64,000 nt of DNA from Arcticibacter eurypsychrophilus (GTDB lineage: Bacteria; Bacteroidota; Bacteroidia; Sphingobacteriales; Sphingobacteriaceae), in contig NZ_MDFN01000016.1 in NCBI RefSeq assembly GCF_001730525.1, positions 49,968 through 113,967 of the forward strand, given 5' to 3'. This document shows positions 34,884 to 43,960 of the stretch, piece by piece; the stretch's first letter is position 1; every line of letters starts with the position of its first letter. The notes under the pieces were generated by a model. It was not told the DNA's origin and made no database searches. It saw only the letters and a list, made by a program, of their open reading frames with translations. The position numbers were made by a program, and so were the translations under genes.

Positions 34884-35857
34884 TAGATCTCTTCAGAAAG
34901 TTCAATGAATTGAACATTCTAATCATTGGAGACGTCATGATGGATTCATACCTTTGGGGAAATGTTGACCGCATTTCCCCAGAGGCTCCTGTCCCTGTAG
35001 TTTCGGTACATAAGCGTGAAAATCGCCTTGGCGGTGCAGCTAACGTGGCACTCAACATTCAATCCCTTGGCGCTACACCATTAATCTGTTCCGTGATCGG
35101 AAATGATATGGAAGGTGCAGCCTTTCTGCGTTTACTGGAAGACCACGAACTCTCAGCTGAAGGAATCATTAGTCTGAATGACCGCCCTACCACCGTTAAA
35201 ACCAGGGTAATTGGTCAGAACCAACAGATGCTCCGGATAGACGAAGAAACCGACGCCCTGCTTAGTCAGGAACACTCCGGGCAGCTCATCGATAAAATTA
35301 AAACACTCATCAACAGCAAGGAGATTCACGCCATCATTTTTCAAGATTACGATAAGGGAGTGATCAGTCATCAGCTAATTATCGAAATCGTAGAAGAGTC
35401 AAAGAGGAAGAATATCATTACCGTTGTTGATCCCAAAAAAAGAAATTTTCTTAAATATGCCAATGTAACCCTATTTAAGCCCAACCTGAAAGAATTACGT
35501 GAGGGACTAAAAGTAGAGATTGACATGCGCCAGATGAAAGATCTGGAATCCGCTGTCGAACAAATAAAGGGACATTTGAATGCCGAACATATTATGGTTA
35601 CTCTTTCAGAGTTAGGCGTATTTATGCAGTCAAATGATCAGAAAAGACTTATTCCAGCGCATATCAGAAAGATAGCCGACGTTTCAGGTGCCGGCGATAC
35701 AGTGATCGCTACAGCAGCAGTATGTTTGGCCAGTGGTCTGGATGTATTCACAACTGCCGCCGTTTCCAATCTGGCGGGTGGACTGGTTTGCGAACATGTA
35801 GGCGTCGTGTCAATCGACAAAGAGCATTTACTAAACGAATCCCTAAAGCTTAAATAA
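34880..35857 (+). CDS. rfaE1: D-glycero-beta-D-manno-heptose-7-phosphate kinase
   Basis: A 325-aa PfkB-family sugar kinase. Signatures: VMMDSYLWGNVDRISPEAPVP-type opening, RLGGAANVALNI, and the catalytic ADVSGAGDTVIATAAV. This is the stand-alone kinase domain of HldE, without the adenylyltransferase, so hldC must be elsewhere. It makes the 1,7-bisphosphate on the way to ADP-heptose for the lipopolysaccharide inner core, in line with kdsB at 43961. Confidence 0.9.
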   Translation: MIDLFRKFNELNILIIGDVMMDSYLWGNVDRISPEAPVPVVSVHKRENRLGGAANVALNIQSLGATPLICSVIGNDMEGAAFLRLLEDHELSAEGIISLNDRPTTVKTRVIGQNQQMLRIDEETDALLSQEHSGQLIDKIKTLINSKEIHAIIFQDYDKGVISHQLIIEIVEESKRKNIITVVDPKKRNFLKYANVTLFKPNLKELREGLKVEIDMRQMKDLESAVEQIKGHLNAEHIMVTLSELGVFMQSNDQKRLIPAHIRKIADVSGAGDTVIATAAVCLASGLDVFTTAAVSNLAGGLVCEHVGVVSIDKEHLLNESLKLK

Positions 35858-35884
35858 GTATATTAGAACAAGAGAAACCCTTAT

Positions 35885-37132
35885 TTATTTGCTTCTTATA
35901 GCTTCAACAGGATCAAGTCTGGATGCCATAAAAGCCGGAATAATACCCGAGATCAGTCCTATTGCGGTTGAAAGTATAAACATTAAAACCACTTTACTCA
36001 TATCAACTATAATATCAACATCCGTTATTATATTCAAAACAAAGGCCAGCAGGTAAACAATCCCCAATCCAATTAAACCTCCCATCAAACAAAGGGCAAC
36101 AGCCTCGATGAGGAATTGAAGCAAAATAAAGTAGTTTTTAGCACCTAGAGACTTTTGAATTCCAATAATATTCGTACGTTCTTTCACAGATACGAACATG
36201 ATATTGGCAATACCAAAACCACCAACCAGAATCGAGAAGATTCCTATTACACCGCCCGCAAGGTTAACTACAGCGAACATGCCATCCAGTTGAGCCGTAA
36301 GGATAGTCGATTTATTCAGTGCGAAATTGTCATCCTGTTTGGGACTTAAACGATGAACAGAGCGCATAATACCTTTAAGCTCACTTTCCAGTTCTTCAAC
36401 CGGCACGCCGGATTTACCACGAACAGCGATCTCAGGACCATATTGTTCACTTTCAATGTCAATCAAATTTTTTGCAAAATTAATGGGGAGCAATATCGTT
36501 TTATCAGCGGACGTTCCAAGCATATCTTCCCCCTCCTCTTTAAAAACACCTATAACTTTGAGATTCCTGCCCATCACCTTAATGGTCTTTCCTACTGCCC
36601 TTTGATTCGGAAATAGGCCCTCTGCTAATGAGTACCCAATAACGGCAATAGGACTACCCACCTTTGACTCCGCTTCTGAAAAATAGCGTCCGTCTTCCAG
36701 GTCGAAGGTCCACGTTTTATAATAATCGTGTGTAACCGCCGAAACCTGAGCTCCTTCAACACTATTACTTTTATATTTTAAAGTACGATTACCTGCCCAA
36801 ACAAAATAAGATACTGCGTCAGCATTTGTGACACGTTCTTTCAGCTTTTCAAAGTCGCGCAATGTAGGTGTCGGCCTGTTCATATATTTCCACCATTGAT
36901 AATCGCCTCCGAATTCCCATGGCCACTTCTGAATATAGATCGTATTGCTTCCTAATTTGTCTACACTGCTCTGCAGATTATTCCGAAGTGTATCAACAGC
37001 CGAAAAGACACCTATAATGGTCATGATACCAATAGTAATGCCTATCAGGGACAAAAATGTCCGTAACTTGTTTTCCTTCAGAGAAGAAAAAGCAAAGTTA
37101 AAACTCTCCAGAATTAGTTTTAATACGATCAT
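35885..37132 (-). CDS. ABC transporter permease (MacB/FtsX type)
   Basis: A 415-aa inner-membrane permease with the MacB layout: one N-terminal helix (LRTFLSLIGITIGIMTIIGVF), a large periplasmic MacB_PCD domain (about 50-260), then three helices of the FtsX domain (about 285-405) and the terminal ASRLDPVEAIRSK. Such permeases pair with an ATPase like that at 40388, which is on the same strand 3.3 kb away, but the link is not proven. The acceptor-side substrate (antibiotic, lipoprotein or peptide) is unknown. Confidence 0.88.
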   Translation of the reverse strand: MIVLKLILESFNFAFSSLKENKLRTFLSLIGITIGIMTIIGVFSAVDTLRNNLQSSVDKLGSNTIYIQKWPWEFGGDYQWWKYMNRPTPTLRDFEKLKERVTNADAVSYFVWAGNRTLKYKSNSVEGAQVSAVTHDYYKTWTFDLEDGRYFSEAESKVGSPIAVIGYSLAEGLFPNQRAVGKTIKVMGRNLKVIGVFKEEGEDMLGTSADKTILLPINFAKNLIDIESEQYGPEIAVRGKSGVPVEELESELKGIMRSVHRLSPKQDDNFALNKSTILTAQLDGMFAVVNLAGGVIGIFSILVGGFGIANIMFVSVKERTNIIGIQKSLGAKNYFILLQFLIEAVALCLMGGLIGLGIVYLLAFVLNIITDVDIIVDMSKVVLMFILSTAIGLISGIIPAFMASRLDPVEAIRSK

Positions 37133-37463
37133 ATTGCAGGTTAGATAAATTTACAAATTAAAAGTTACAAAGGCTGATAAATATAGCTTCATGAGAGACA
37201 TGTCATAACATGGAGGGATCAGTTGGAAGTCTACATCGAGGTAGCACCCTTGCTCGTTCGTTGCTTGTCCGTTGGTCAACGCATAAAACAGGGGAATTCA
37301 GGGAGAACGAAGCTTCAAAGGGCGAGTAAAATGCACACTTACCCCTTTGTTGGGAAACAGTTGGTCCCCAGCCATTACTCACGTTATAAGACCATTATGA
37401 AAAGATTAAATAATAGAATTAATTTTCATTAACTTTGCGCCCTGAAATTAGTATTACTTGTAT
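37133..37463. repeat. Intergenic region with 11-bp imperfect tandem repeats
   Basis: No gene is supported in this 331-bp stretch, although an open frame of 69 codons exists. It holds 11-bp units TTGCTCGTTCG (37250-37260), TTGCTTGTCCG (37261-37271), TTGGTCAACGC (37272-37282), and later TTGGGAAACAG (37350-37360) and TTGGTCCCCAG (37361-37371). The same period of 11 is seen at 686-785. The stretch is higher in G+C than its surroundings. The queA promoter lies at its right end. Confidence 0.6.
37430..37437 (+). promoter_or_regulatory. Candidate -7 element of the queA promoter
   Basis: TAACTTTG matches TAnnTTTG exactly and lies 26 bases before the queA ATG (37464). The -33 region is A/T-rich without a clear TTTG. 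Confidence 0.45.
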
Positions 37464-38513
37464 ATGAAATTATCCCAGTTTAAATTCGATCTACCTGATT
37501 CATTAATAGCAACTACTCCTTCGGATCAGCGGGATGAAGCACGTTTAATGGTACTTGACCGCAATACTGGAGCGATAGAGCACAAAATATTTAAAGACGT
37601 CATCAATTATTTCGATGAAAAAGACGTCATGATTTTAAATAACACCAAAGTTTTTCCTGCCCGTATGTATGGCAATAAAGAAAAAACAGGTGCAACTATT
37701 GAAGTATTCTTACTACGTGAGCTGAATAAGGAGTTACGTTTATGGGATGTTTTAGTAGATCCGGCACGTAAAATACGTGTTGGTAATAAACTTTATTTTG
37801 GAGACAACGATCTGTTAGTTGCCGAAGTTGTGGATAACACGACATCACGCGGACGTACGATCCGGTTCCTTTTTGACGGAACAAACGAAGAGTTCAGAAG
37901 GAATATTGAAATTCTTGGAGAAACACCTCTTCCAAAATATATAAAGCGTAAGGCAACCGCAGAAGATAAAGAACGCTACCAAACGATATTTGCAAAAAAT
38001 GAAGGAGCTGTTGCAGCCCCTACAGCAGGTATGCATTTTAGTCGCGAACTGATGAAACGTCTGGAATTAAAAGGCGTTGAATTTGCAGAGGTAACTTTAC
38101 ACGTTGGTCTTGGTACCTTCCGTGCCGTTGAGGTGGAAGATTTAACCAAACACAAGATGGATTCGGAGCAATTTATTATCGATCAGCCTACTGCTGATAT
38201 GGTTAATAATGCTTTAGATGAAAAACGCAAAATATGTGCCGTTGGTACAACCAGCATGCGTGCCGTTGAATCAGCTGTATCTGCAGGAAAGAAACTTAAA
38301 CCAGCAAATGACTGGACCAGTAAATTTATTTTTCCTCCTTACGAGTTCAGTATTGCCAACAGCATGATTACTAATTTTCATACTCCTGAGTCCACTTTAT
38401 TAATGATGATCTCCGCTTTTGGAGGTTACGAAAGTGTGATGAACGCCTATGAAGTTGCGGTAAAAGAGAAATACCGTTTCTACAGTTATGGTGATGCCAT
38501 GTTGATTATCTAA
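37464..38513 (+). CDS. queA: S-adenosylmethionine:tRNA ribosyltransferase-isomerase
   Basis: A 349-aa enzyme that transfers and rearranges the ribosyl group of SAM onto preQ1 in tRNA, giving epoxyqueuosine. Signatures: [61 protein letters not shown] and the terminal [10 protein letters not shown] used the ATG at 37464 rather than a TTG two codons earlier. It is followed directly by ispD with a zero-base gap, so the two form an operon without a metabolic link. Confidence 0.96.
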   Translation: MKLSQFKFDLPDSLIATTPSDQRDEARLMVLDRNTGAIEHKIFKDVINYFDEKDVMILNNTKVFPARMYGNKEKTGATIEVFLLRELNKELRLWDVLVDPARKIRVGNKLYFGDNDLLVAEVVDNTTSRGRTIRFLFDGTNEEFRRNIEILGETPLPKYIKRKATAEDKERYQTIFAKNEGAVAAPTAGMHFSRELMKRLELKGVEFAEVTLHVGLGTFRAVEVEDLTKHKMDSEQFIIDQPTADMVNNALDEKRKICAVGTTSMRAVESAVSAGKKLKPANDWTSKFIFPPYEFSIANSMITNFHTPESTLLMMISAFGGYESVMNAYEVAVKEKYRFYSYGDAMLII

Positions 38514-39188
38514 ATGCACTATTACGCAATAATTGTTGCTGGTGGATCAGGAAAGCGAATGCATGCTGACCTTCCCAAGCAATTTCACTTATTGCTTGGA
38601 AAGCCTGTAATGATGCATACCATTGCGGCCTTCTATCATTCATCCTTTCAGCCTGAAATTTTGCTTGTGCTGAACACTGATTATATTTCCTATTGGAAAG
38701 ATCTTTGTGTTCAGCACAATTTTTTTATACCCCATACTATTATACCGGGAGGTGCCCAGCGATTTGACTCGGTTAAAAATGCAGTTCAGGTAATTACCAA
38801 CGAAGATTCAATTATTGCTGTGCACGATGCAGTACGACCTGTAATACACGAAGAACTGATTGCCCGATGTTTTGAAGAGGCTACACAGAAAGAAGCAGTA
38901 ATACCTGTAATTCCAAGCAAGGACTCCTTGAGGAAAATAAGCGGCTCAACGACGGTGTCTATTTCAAGGGATGACATACTGATTGTACAAACACCACAGG
39001 TATTCAAATATAGGATACTTAAGAAGGCCTACAGTCAATTATATTCACCTCTATACACTGATGATGCATCTGTTGTTGAACATGCGGGATATACCATATT
39101 TACTACCCCAGGCGATGCTTCCAATATAAAAATAACATACATGGAAGATTTGGCCGTTGCTTCCTTGTTTCTAAGTTCTAAAGCATAA
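38514..39188 (+). CDS. ispD: 2-C-methyl-D-erythritol 4-phosphate cytidylyltransferase
   Basis: A 224-aa nucleotidyltransferase of the non-mevalonate isoprenoid pathway, joining CTP and MEP. The CTP-binding loop VAGGSGKRMHADLPKQF, the VHDAVRP motif and the TDDASVVE motif are all present. Cytosolic. Starts directly after the queA stop. Ends at a strong terminator. Confidence 0.95.
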   Translation: MHYYAIIVAGGSGKRMHADLPKQFHLLLGKPVMMHTIAAFYHSSFQPEILLVLNTDYISYWKDLCVQHNFFIPHTIIPGGAQRFDSVKNAVQVITNEDSIIAVHDAVRPVIHEELIARCFEEATQKEAVIPVIPSKDSLRKISGSTTVSISRDDILIVQTPQVFKYRILKKAYSQLYSPLYTDDASVVEHAGYTIFTTPGDASNIKITYMEDLAVASLFLSSKA

Positions 39189-39225
39189 AAAAAGACCCAT
39201 GTATTCAACGGGTCTTTTTTTATGC
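39188..39225. terminator. Bidirectional terminator between ispD and a small membrane gene
   Basis: AAAAAAAGACCC pairs with GGGTCTTTTTTT around an 11-base loop, with T-runs on both sides. It serves ispD (plus) and the lmo0937-type gene (minus). Confidence 0.8.
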
Positions 39226-39241
39226 TTGTTAAACTAATTTA

Positions 39242-39394
39242 TTAAGCGGCACCTCTGATGACCCGCAGTAGAACAGCAATAATTGCAATCACTAATAAAA
39301 CATGAATGATTCCGCCCGTAGCGTATCCTCCAAAAAAGCTTACTGCCCAGATGATAATCAAGACAACTGCAATCAAATAAAGTAAATTTCCCAT
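39242..39394 (-). CDS. lmo0937 family small membrane protein
   Basis: A 50-aa protein that a length cutoff would miss. Translation from the ATG at 39394 gives MGNLLYLIAVVLIIIWAVSF, then FGGYATGGIIHVLLVIAIIA, then VLLRVIRGAA. Two membrane helices joined by a Gly-rich turn (about residues 21-27) are the mark of the lmo0937 family, a widespread stress-associated two-helix protein of unknown role. Ends at the terminator shared with ispD. A longer open frame in another phase on the same strand is an artefact. Confidence 0.8.
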   Translation of the reverse strand: MGNLLYLIAVVLIIIWAVSFFGGYATGGIIHVLLVIAIIAVLLRVIRGAA

Positions 39395-39496
39395 AGTAGT
39401 ATTTTTTTCGTGATGAGTGAATCAATAATACCATAATAATGTAAAAATTGCTGCTTTGTTTATTTTTTTAGAAATTATTTTCTTTCAATAAAAAGA

Positions 39497-39535
39497 CCTT
39501 AAAAAAAAGCCTTGCTTAAGGGCAAGGCTTTTTTT
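39497..39535 (-). terminator. Intrinsic terminator after the DUF2795 gene
   Basis: AAAAAAAGCCTTGC pairs with GCAAGGCTTTTTTT around a 6-base loop. It is nearly symmetrical and abuts the 3' end of the DUF2795 gene; the minus-strand side has a good T-run. Confidence 0.8.
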
Positions 39536-39755
39536 AGTACTCATCTTCGTTAAAGAAGAAATCATCTTTAGTCGGATAGTCCGGCCAGATCTCCTCAATA
39601 TTTTCATATGGCTCGCCGTCATCTTCCAGCGCCTGCAAATTTTCTATCACTTCAACTGGAGCTCCAGAACGGATTCCGTAGTCTATTAGTTCATCCTTAG
39701 TTGCTGGCCAGGGAGCGTCTTCCAAGTGGGATGCCAATTCTAATGTCCAATACAT
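39534..39755 (-). CDS. DUF2795 domain protein
   Basis: A 73-aa, strongly acidic protein: ELASHLEDAPWPATKDELID, then APVEVIENLQALED, then EEIWPDYPTKDDFFF. This sequence is almost unchanged across Bacteroidota, so it must be important, but its role is unknown. No membrane helix or signal. It starts at a lone ATG at 39755, and its stop overlaps the terminator stem. Monocistronic. Confidence 0.85.
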   Translation of the reverse strand: MYWTLELASHLEDAPWPATKDELIDYGIRSGAPVEVIENLQALEDDGEPYENIEEIWPDYPTKDDFFFNEDEY

Positions 39756-39840
39756 ATTTCTTAGAATTTAAGTTTTTATTATTTTCGCAAAAGTATAATA
39801 AAATTTATTACTTTTTCAAGTATTTTTTTTTGACCTGTAT

Positions 39841-40386
39841 TTACCTTGGAAACCACTTGTTTTCGGGTATTTGATTATCCATAGCTGCTTTCCTTGCTAA
39901 GACGAACAAATAGTCGCTTAAACGGTTCAAATAAATCAACACAAGATCTTCTACAGCACTATTTTGTGACAAATGAACGATAATTCGTTCGGCACGCCGA
40001 CATACACATCTTGCTATATGGCAAAATGAAATAAGTGTGGAACCGCCTGGCAATATAAAGTTTTTTAAAGGGGCTAAATCCTGTTCCATGGCGTCAATTC
40101 CCTGTTCCAGGTGTTCAACATCTGATGGATAAAGGCCTGGAAGTTTCATTCTGGATTTTTCATTATCAGCTGCCAGCAAGGCACCCATAATAAACAGATG
40201 TTCTTGCACGTCTTTTAAAGCCTCTTTTTGGTCTGCAGTAAGTTCCTGATCCCGAATTAATCCAATGTAGGAATTCAATTCATCTACCGTGCCATAAGCA
40301 TCGAGACGTATATCTGCTTTAGAAACGCGTACTCCGCCAATAAGCGAAGTTTGACCCGCATCTCCGGTCTTGGTATAAATCTTCAT
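39841..40386 (-). CDS. ATP:cob(I)alamin adenosyltransferase (PduO type)
   Basis: A 181-aa enzyme that adds the 5'-deoxyadenosyl group to cob(I)alamin. The N-terminal ATP motif YTKTGDAGQTSLIGG, the central DELNSYIGL and the C-terminal CRRAERIIV helix are all present. I placed the start at the ATG at 40386 (MKIYTKTGD); longer in-frame extensions run into the upstream ABC ATPase gene and are not conserved in the family. One base separates it from the ABC gene stop. Confidence 0.92.
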   Translation of the reverse strand: MKIYTKTGDAGQTSLIGGVRVSKADIRLDAYGTVDELNSYIGLIRDQELTADQKEALKDVQEHLFIMGALLAADNEKSRMKLPGLYPSDVEHLEQGIDAMEQDLAPLKNFILPGGSTLISFCHIARCVCRRAERIIVHLSQNSAVEDLVLIYLNRLSDYLFVLARKAAMDNQIPENKWFPR

Positions 40387-40387
40387 T

Positions 40388-41149
40388 TTAATTAATTTGT
40401 TCAAAGTCAATGCCATTATTTTCCATGTCCTGCAAACGCGGAGACACATTTTTAATATGTTCGTTTGGATAATCGCTTTCAATTAAACCATCTCTCATCC
40501 GAACAATCCGATGCGCATGCTGCGCAATATCTTCCTCATGGGTAACCAGGATAATCGTATTTCCTTTGGAATGGATCTCTTCCAGAAGTCCCATTATTTC
40601 TACCGAAGTACGGGTATCCAGATTACCGGTAGGCTCATCAGCTAAAATAATAGATGGATTGTTAATCAATGCACGTGCAACCGCTACACGCTGGCGCTGA
40701 CCACCCGAAAGCTCATTAGGCTTATGATCTACTCTATTTCCTAATCCAACGTTCTCCAGCGCCTTATATGCCCTTTCATTCCGCTCATTCTTTGATACAC
40801 CGGCATACACTAAAGGTAAGGCTACATTATCCAATGAACTGGCTCTGGGCAAAAGATTAAAGGTTTGAAAAACAAATCCGATTTCTTTATTGCGAACCTC
40901 AGCAAGTTCGTTTTCAGTCATTTCACTTACGTGAATACCATTTAATATATATTCACCTTTGCTGGGGGTATCCAGACAGCCTAATATGTTCATCAGCGTG
41001 GATTTCCCAGAACCAGAGGGTCCCATTAGTGCCACAAATTCACCTTTGTTGATGTTCAGCGTTACTGATTTCAAAGCATGAATAATTTCGGAACCGATTA
41101 CATACTTTCTTCCAACTTCTTTGATGATGATTAGCGGCTCATTTTGCAT
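40388..41149 (-). CDS. ABC transporter ATP-binding protein (MacB/LolD type)
   Basis: A 253-aa ATPase with Walker [11 protein letters not shown]-loop [10 protein letters not shown], signature [15 protein letters not shown], Walker [13 protein letters not shown] and the H-loop VTHEEDI. This is the LolD/MacB class that drives FtsX-like permeases. The MacB-like permease at 35885 is the nearest candidate partner; another (a decayed remnant) is at 51151. It is followed by the adenosyltransferase, with one base between them. Confidence 0.92.
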   Translation of the reverse strand: MQNEPLIIIKEVGRKYVIGSEIIHALKSVTLNINKGEFVALMGPSGSGKSTLMNILGCLDTPSKGEYILNGIHVSEMTENELAEVRNKEIGFVFQTFNLLPRASSLDNVALPLVYAGVSKNERNERAYKALENVGLGNRVDHKPNELSGGQRQRVAVARALINNPSIILADEPTGNLDTRTSVEIMGLLEEIHSKGNTIILVTHEEDIAQHAHRIVRMRDGLIESDYPNEHIKNVSPRLQDMENNGIDFEQIN

Positions 41150-41185
41150 ATAGGTTAGATTCTTTGGATTAAAATATGTTACATA

Positions 41186-41479
41186 TCAATTTCTCTCAAT
41201 TACTTTGGCTACTTTAAAATAGACATCGTCATGAAGAGGAGCATTTTTCAAAGCATCAGCAGGACAAATATCATTCTTCTCCATGTCTTCCCTTAAAACA
41301 TTCACTTCATCGTTTAGATAAATAAGTGGTTCTATTCCACTCGTATCCAACTCGTTCAGCTTTTCCATAAAGCTCAGGATGTTTTCCATATCTTTCAATA
41401 AAGAAACCTTTTCAACTTCATTTACTTCTAGCCTGGCCAGGTGGGCCATACGTTCGATAGTTTGATAGTCTAATTTCAT
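41186..41479 (-). CDS. gatC: Asp-tRNA(Asn)/Glu-tRNA(Gln) amidotransferase subunit C
   Basis: A 97-aa small subunit that stabilises the GatAB complex in converting misacylated Glu-tRNA(Gln) or Asp-tRNA(Asn). The opening TIERMAHLARLEVNEVE and LSFMEKLNELDTSGIEPL are typical. It is on its own here, without gatA or gatB nearby; that is usual in Bacteroidota. Close neighbour of the ABC ATPase (36-bp gap) and plsC (43-bp gap) on the same strand. Confidence 0.93.
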   Translation of the reverse strand: MKLDYQTIERMAHLARLEVNEVEKVSLLKDMENILSFMEKLNELDTSGIEPLIYLNDEVNVLREDMEKNDICPADALKNAPLHDDVYFKVAKVIERN

Positions 41480-41522
41480 GTATATTCTATTTTTCCTGCC
41501 GTATTTGAACAGGTCTTGTAAT

Positions 41523-42248
41523 TTATAATAACCCGCTGTTTATTAAATTATATACTTTCAACTTTAAATCATCTGCATCCAGAGAAGTTAAGCCTTGAGT
41601 TAAAACGGGAGTATGCACACAAATATGGCAAATTCCCGGTCTACTTCCATATTTTGATCCATCATCCCACATATTTTTATAATTATCTGAGATACTAACC
41701 GGAATTATAGCCAGATTATATTCAATAGCTAACCGAAAAGGTCCATTTTTAAATTCACCAAGCTGCGGCGGATAATGTTCAGATATCCCTCCCTCAGGAA
41801 AAACAATGAGCGAAATGTTTGATTTTACGTAAGTTTCTGCACGTTTAAAGGCCCTGAAAGATGACATTTTACTATCTCGCTTTAGGGAGATATCAATTGT
41901 TTTAAGGAAGAGTCCGGTAACCGGATTATGCAGCAGTTCCTCCTTGGCCATAAAAGCATAGTTGCCTTTCACCAGAAAAGCCATTGCAGGTATATCTAGG
42001 TTGGAACTATGGTTAGCACAAATAATGTACGGAATAGACCAATCAATAGGCGTTTCAAAATGATATTTATATCTGAATCCGGAGGAAAGGGTTGCCAGGT
42101 AGGCAAACGCGCGTCTCCATTTATTTAATGTCGGAAACCGCTCCTGCTTTCTGGAGAAATAATAAAAAAAAGGATAGAACAGTATAAAATAGAAGAATAC
42201 GTTAACAAAATATAAATATCGGTGTGACCGCTTTAAAAATCGTTTCAT
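41523..42248 (-). CDS. plsC: 1-acyl-sn-glycerol-3-phosphate acyltransferase (PlsC type)
   Basis: A 241-aa inner-membrane enzyme with an N-terminal helix (about 12-30), the HX4D catalytic motif in NHSSNLD, and the FPEGGIS substrate motif. The family adds the second acyl group to lysophosphatidate. Divergent from trpS with a short gap of 41 bp. Related families (glycosyl-lipid acyltransferases) cannot be excluded. Confidence 0.88.
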   Translation of the reverse strand: MKRFLKRSHRYLYFVNVFFYFILFYPFFYYFSRKQERFPTLNKWRRAFAYLATLSSGFRYKYHFETPIDWSIPYIICANHSSNLDIPAMAFLVKGNYAFMAKEELLHNPVTGLFLKTIDISLKRDSKMSSFRAFKRAETYVKSNISLIVFPEGGISEHYPPQLGEFKNGPFRLAIEYNLAIIPVSISDNYKNMWDDGSKYGSRPGICHICVHTPVLTQGLTSLDADDLKLKVYNLINSGLL

Positions 42249-42289
42249 TTCGGGTCAAAATTATAAAAAATACTTACTTTCGCCCAGTT

Positions 42290-43285
42290 ATGGAAACAGT
42301 TGTAAGCGGTATTCGCAGCACAGGTAAACTTCATTTAGGCAATTATTACGGAGCAGTACAAAATTTCGTAAAAATGCAGCATGAGTATAATTGCTTTTTT
42401 TTTATTGCAGATTTTCACTCATTGACCACACATCCTATTCCTAAGGATCTTCATGGAAATGTAAAACAGGTACTTGTGGAGTATCTGGCTTGCGGAATAG
42501 ATCCTGAAAAAGCAACGATCTATGTCCAGTCTGACGTTCCTGAGGTGACCGAATTATATCTTTATCTCAACATGAACGCCTATATGGGTGAACTGGAAAG
42601 AAGCACTTCTTTTAAAGATAAGATCAGGGATCAGCCGGATAATGTAAACGCAGGTTTGCTTACCTACCCCGTTTTAATGGCTGCTGATATCATTATTCAT
42701 AAAGCAACCAAGGTACCCGTAGGTAAGGATCAGGAACAGCATCTTGAAATGTCACGTACTTTTGGTAACCGTTTTAACCGGTTGTACCAGGTAGATTATT
42801 TCCCCGAAGCTTATGCTTTTAATTATTCCACCAACCTGGTTAAGATCCCCGGATTAACAGGAAAAGGGAAGATGGGTAAGTCTGAAGGAGAAGGTAATGC
42901 TGTATTTCTTTCTGATTCACCTGAAGAAATCAGGAAAAAGGTAATGCGCGCTGTAACGGACGGAGGTCCTTTAGAAATGAATCAGATAAAACCTGATGTG
43001 ATTCAGAATTTGTTTAGCTTACTCTCAGTGGTATCATCAGTAGATACCTATACTCATTTTGATGATTTGTACAATAACTGCCAGATCCGGTACGGCGACC
43101 TGAAGAAACAACTTGCAGAGGATATGATCATTGCTACTGCCCCTGTAAGGGATCGTATTAATGACATTGCATCCAATTCAGAATACCTGAGAAAGGTATC
43201 CAAAATGGGCGCCGAAAAAGCACGTGAAAGTGCCAGTAAAACAATAAAAGAAGTCAGGGAGATTATTGGGTTTAAATCATTTTAA
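42290..43285 (+). CDS. trpS: Tryptophanyl-tRNA synthetase
   Basis: A 331-aa class I synthetase. HIGH-type motif KLHLGNYYG and KMSKS-type motif KGKMGKSEG are both present, as are FFFIADFHSLT and the AADIIIHKA region. The ATG at 42290 (METVVSGIRSTG) is the family start; in-frame codons before it run into the divergent plsC. TACTTTCG (42275-42282) is a possible -7 element. It begins an operon with dNK and kdsB. Confidence 0.95.
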   Translation: METVVSGIRSTGKLHLGNYYGAVQNFVKMQHEYNCFFFIADFHSLTTHPIPKDLHGNVKQVLVEYLACGIDPEKATIYVQSDVPEVTELYLYLNMNAYMGELERSTSFKDKIRDQPDNVNAGLLTYPVLMAADIIIHKATKVPVGKDQEQHLEMSRTFGNRFNRLYQVDYFPEAYAFNYSTNLVKIPGLTGKGKMGKSEGEGNAVFLSDSPEEIRKKVMRAVTDGGPLEMNQIKPDVIQNLFSLLSVVSSVDTYTHFDDLYNNCQIRYGDLKKQLAEDMIIATAPVRDRINDIASNSEYLRKVSKMGAEKARESASKTIKEVREIIGFKSF

Positions 43286-43310
43286 CCCCATTTACCCATT
43301 AATCATAAAT

Positions 43311-43925
43311 ATGCATATAGCGATAGTTGGAAATATTGGTGCTGGAAAAACCACACTAACCGAATTACTTTCAAAACATCTGGGCTGGGAAGCGCAGTAT
43401 GAGGCAGTTGATCATAACCCTTACCTGGAAGATTTTTATAACGATATGAAACGCTGGAGTTTCAATTTACAGATCTATTTTTTGAATAGCCGGTTTAACC
43501 AGATAAAAGAGATTCAAGGTTTAAACCATCATGTAATTCAGGATCGTACAATCTATGAAGATGCGTATATCTTTGCAGAGAACCTGAATGAGATGGGATT
43601 GATGACAGAAAGAGATTATCAAAACTACCGGGCTATATTCGACAATATGACCTCTTTCATTAAACCTCCTGATTTATTAATCTATCTTAAGGCTTCTATC
43701 CCAACGCTGGTGAGTAATATCCAACGTCGTGGAAGAGATTATGAAGCGGGAATCCGTCTGGATTATTTATCAAAATTGAATGATAAATACAAAAAGTGGA
43801 TCGACAATTATAAGGAAGGAAAGTTGCTGGTGCTGGATAAAGATAATCTTGATTTTTCAAACAACCCTGAAGATCTGGGTTTTATTATTGAAAGCATTGA
43901 AAGAGAAATTCATGGTCTCTTTTAA
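43311..43925 (+). CDS. Deoxynucleoside kinase
   Basis: A 204-aa dNK-family kinase (deoxyadenosine/deoxyguanosine-type). The P-loop GNIGAGKTTLTELL, the QDRTIYEDAYIFAE motif with the DRS-like base-recognition arm, and RxxRGR-type lid (NIQRRGRDYE) are seen. It phosphorylates salvaged deoxynucleosides. Start ATG at 43311, 25 bases after the trpS stop. The specific nucleoside cannot be read from sequence. Confidence 0.9.
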   Translation: MHIAIVGNIGAGKTTLTELLSKHLGWEAQYEAVDHNPYLEDFYNDMKRWSFNLQIYFLNSRFNQIKEIQGLNHHVIQDRTIYEDAYIFAENLNEMGLMTERDYQNYRAIFDNMTSFIKPPDLLIYLKASIPTLVSNIQRRGRDYEAGIRLDYLSKLNDKYKKWIDNYKEGKLLVLDKDNLDFSNNPEDLGFIIESIEREIHGLF

Positions 43926-43960
43926 TATTTGTGTTTAACCCATTATTAAATCAAGAGGAC

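Noticed and set aside
37223..37432. 69-codon open frame before queA
   Set aside because: It lies wholly within the 11-bp repeat region, has a repeat-shaped sequence and no recognisable protein features.
39234..39434. 66-codon frame over the lmo0937-type gene
   Set aside because: The other phase gives a proper two-helix membrane protein with a clean ATG and stop; this frame is Cys/Ser-rich noise.
35885..41149. MacB-type permease at 35885 and ATPase at 40388 as one transporter
   Set aside because: They are 3.3 kb apart with several unrelated genes on both strands between them; the pairing is possible but not supported by position.
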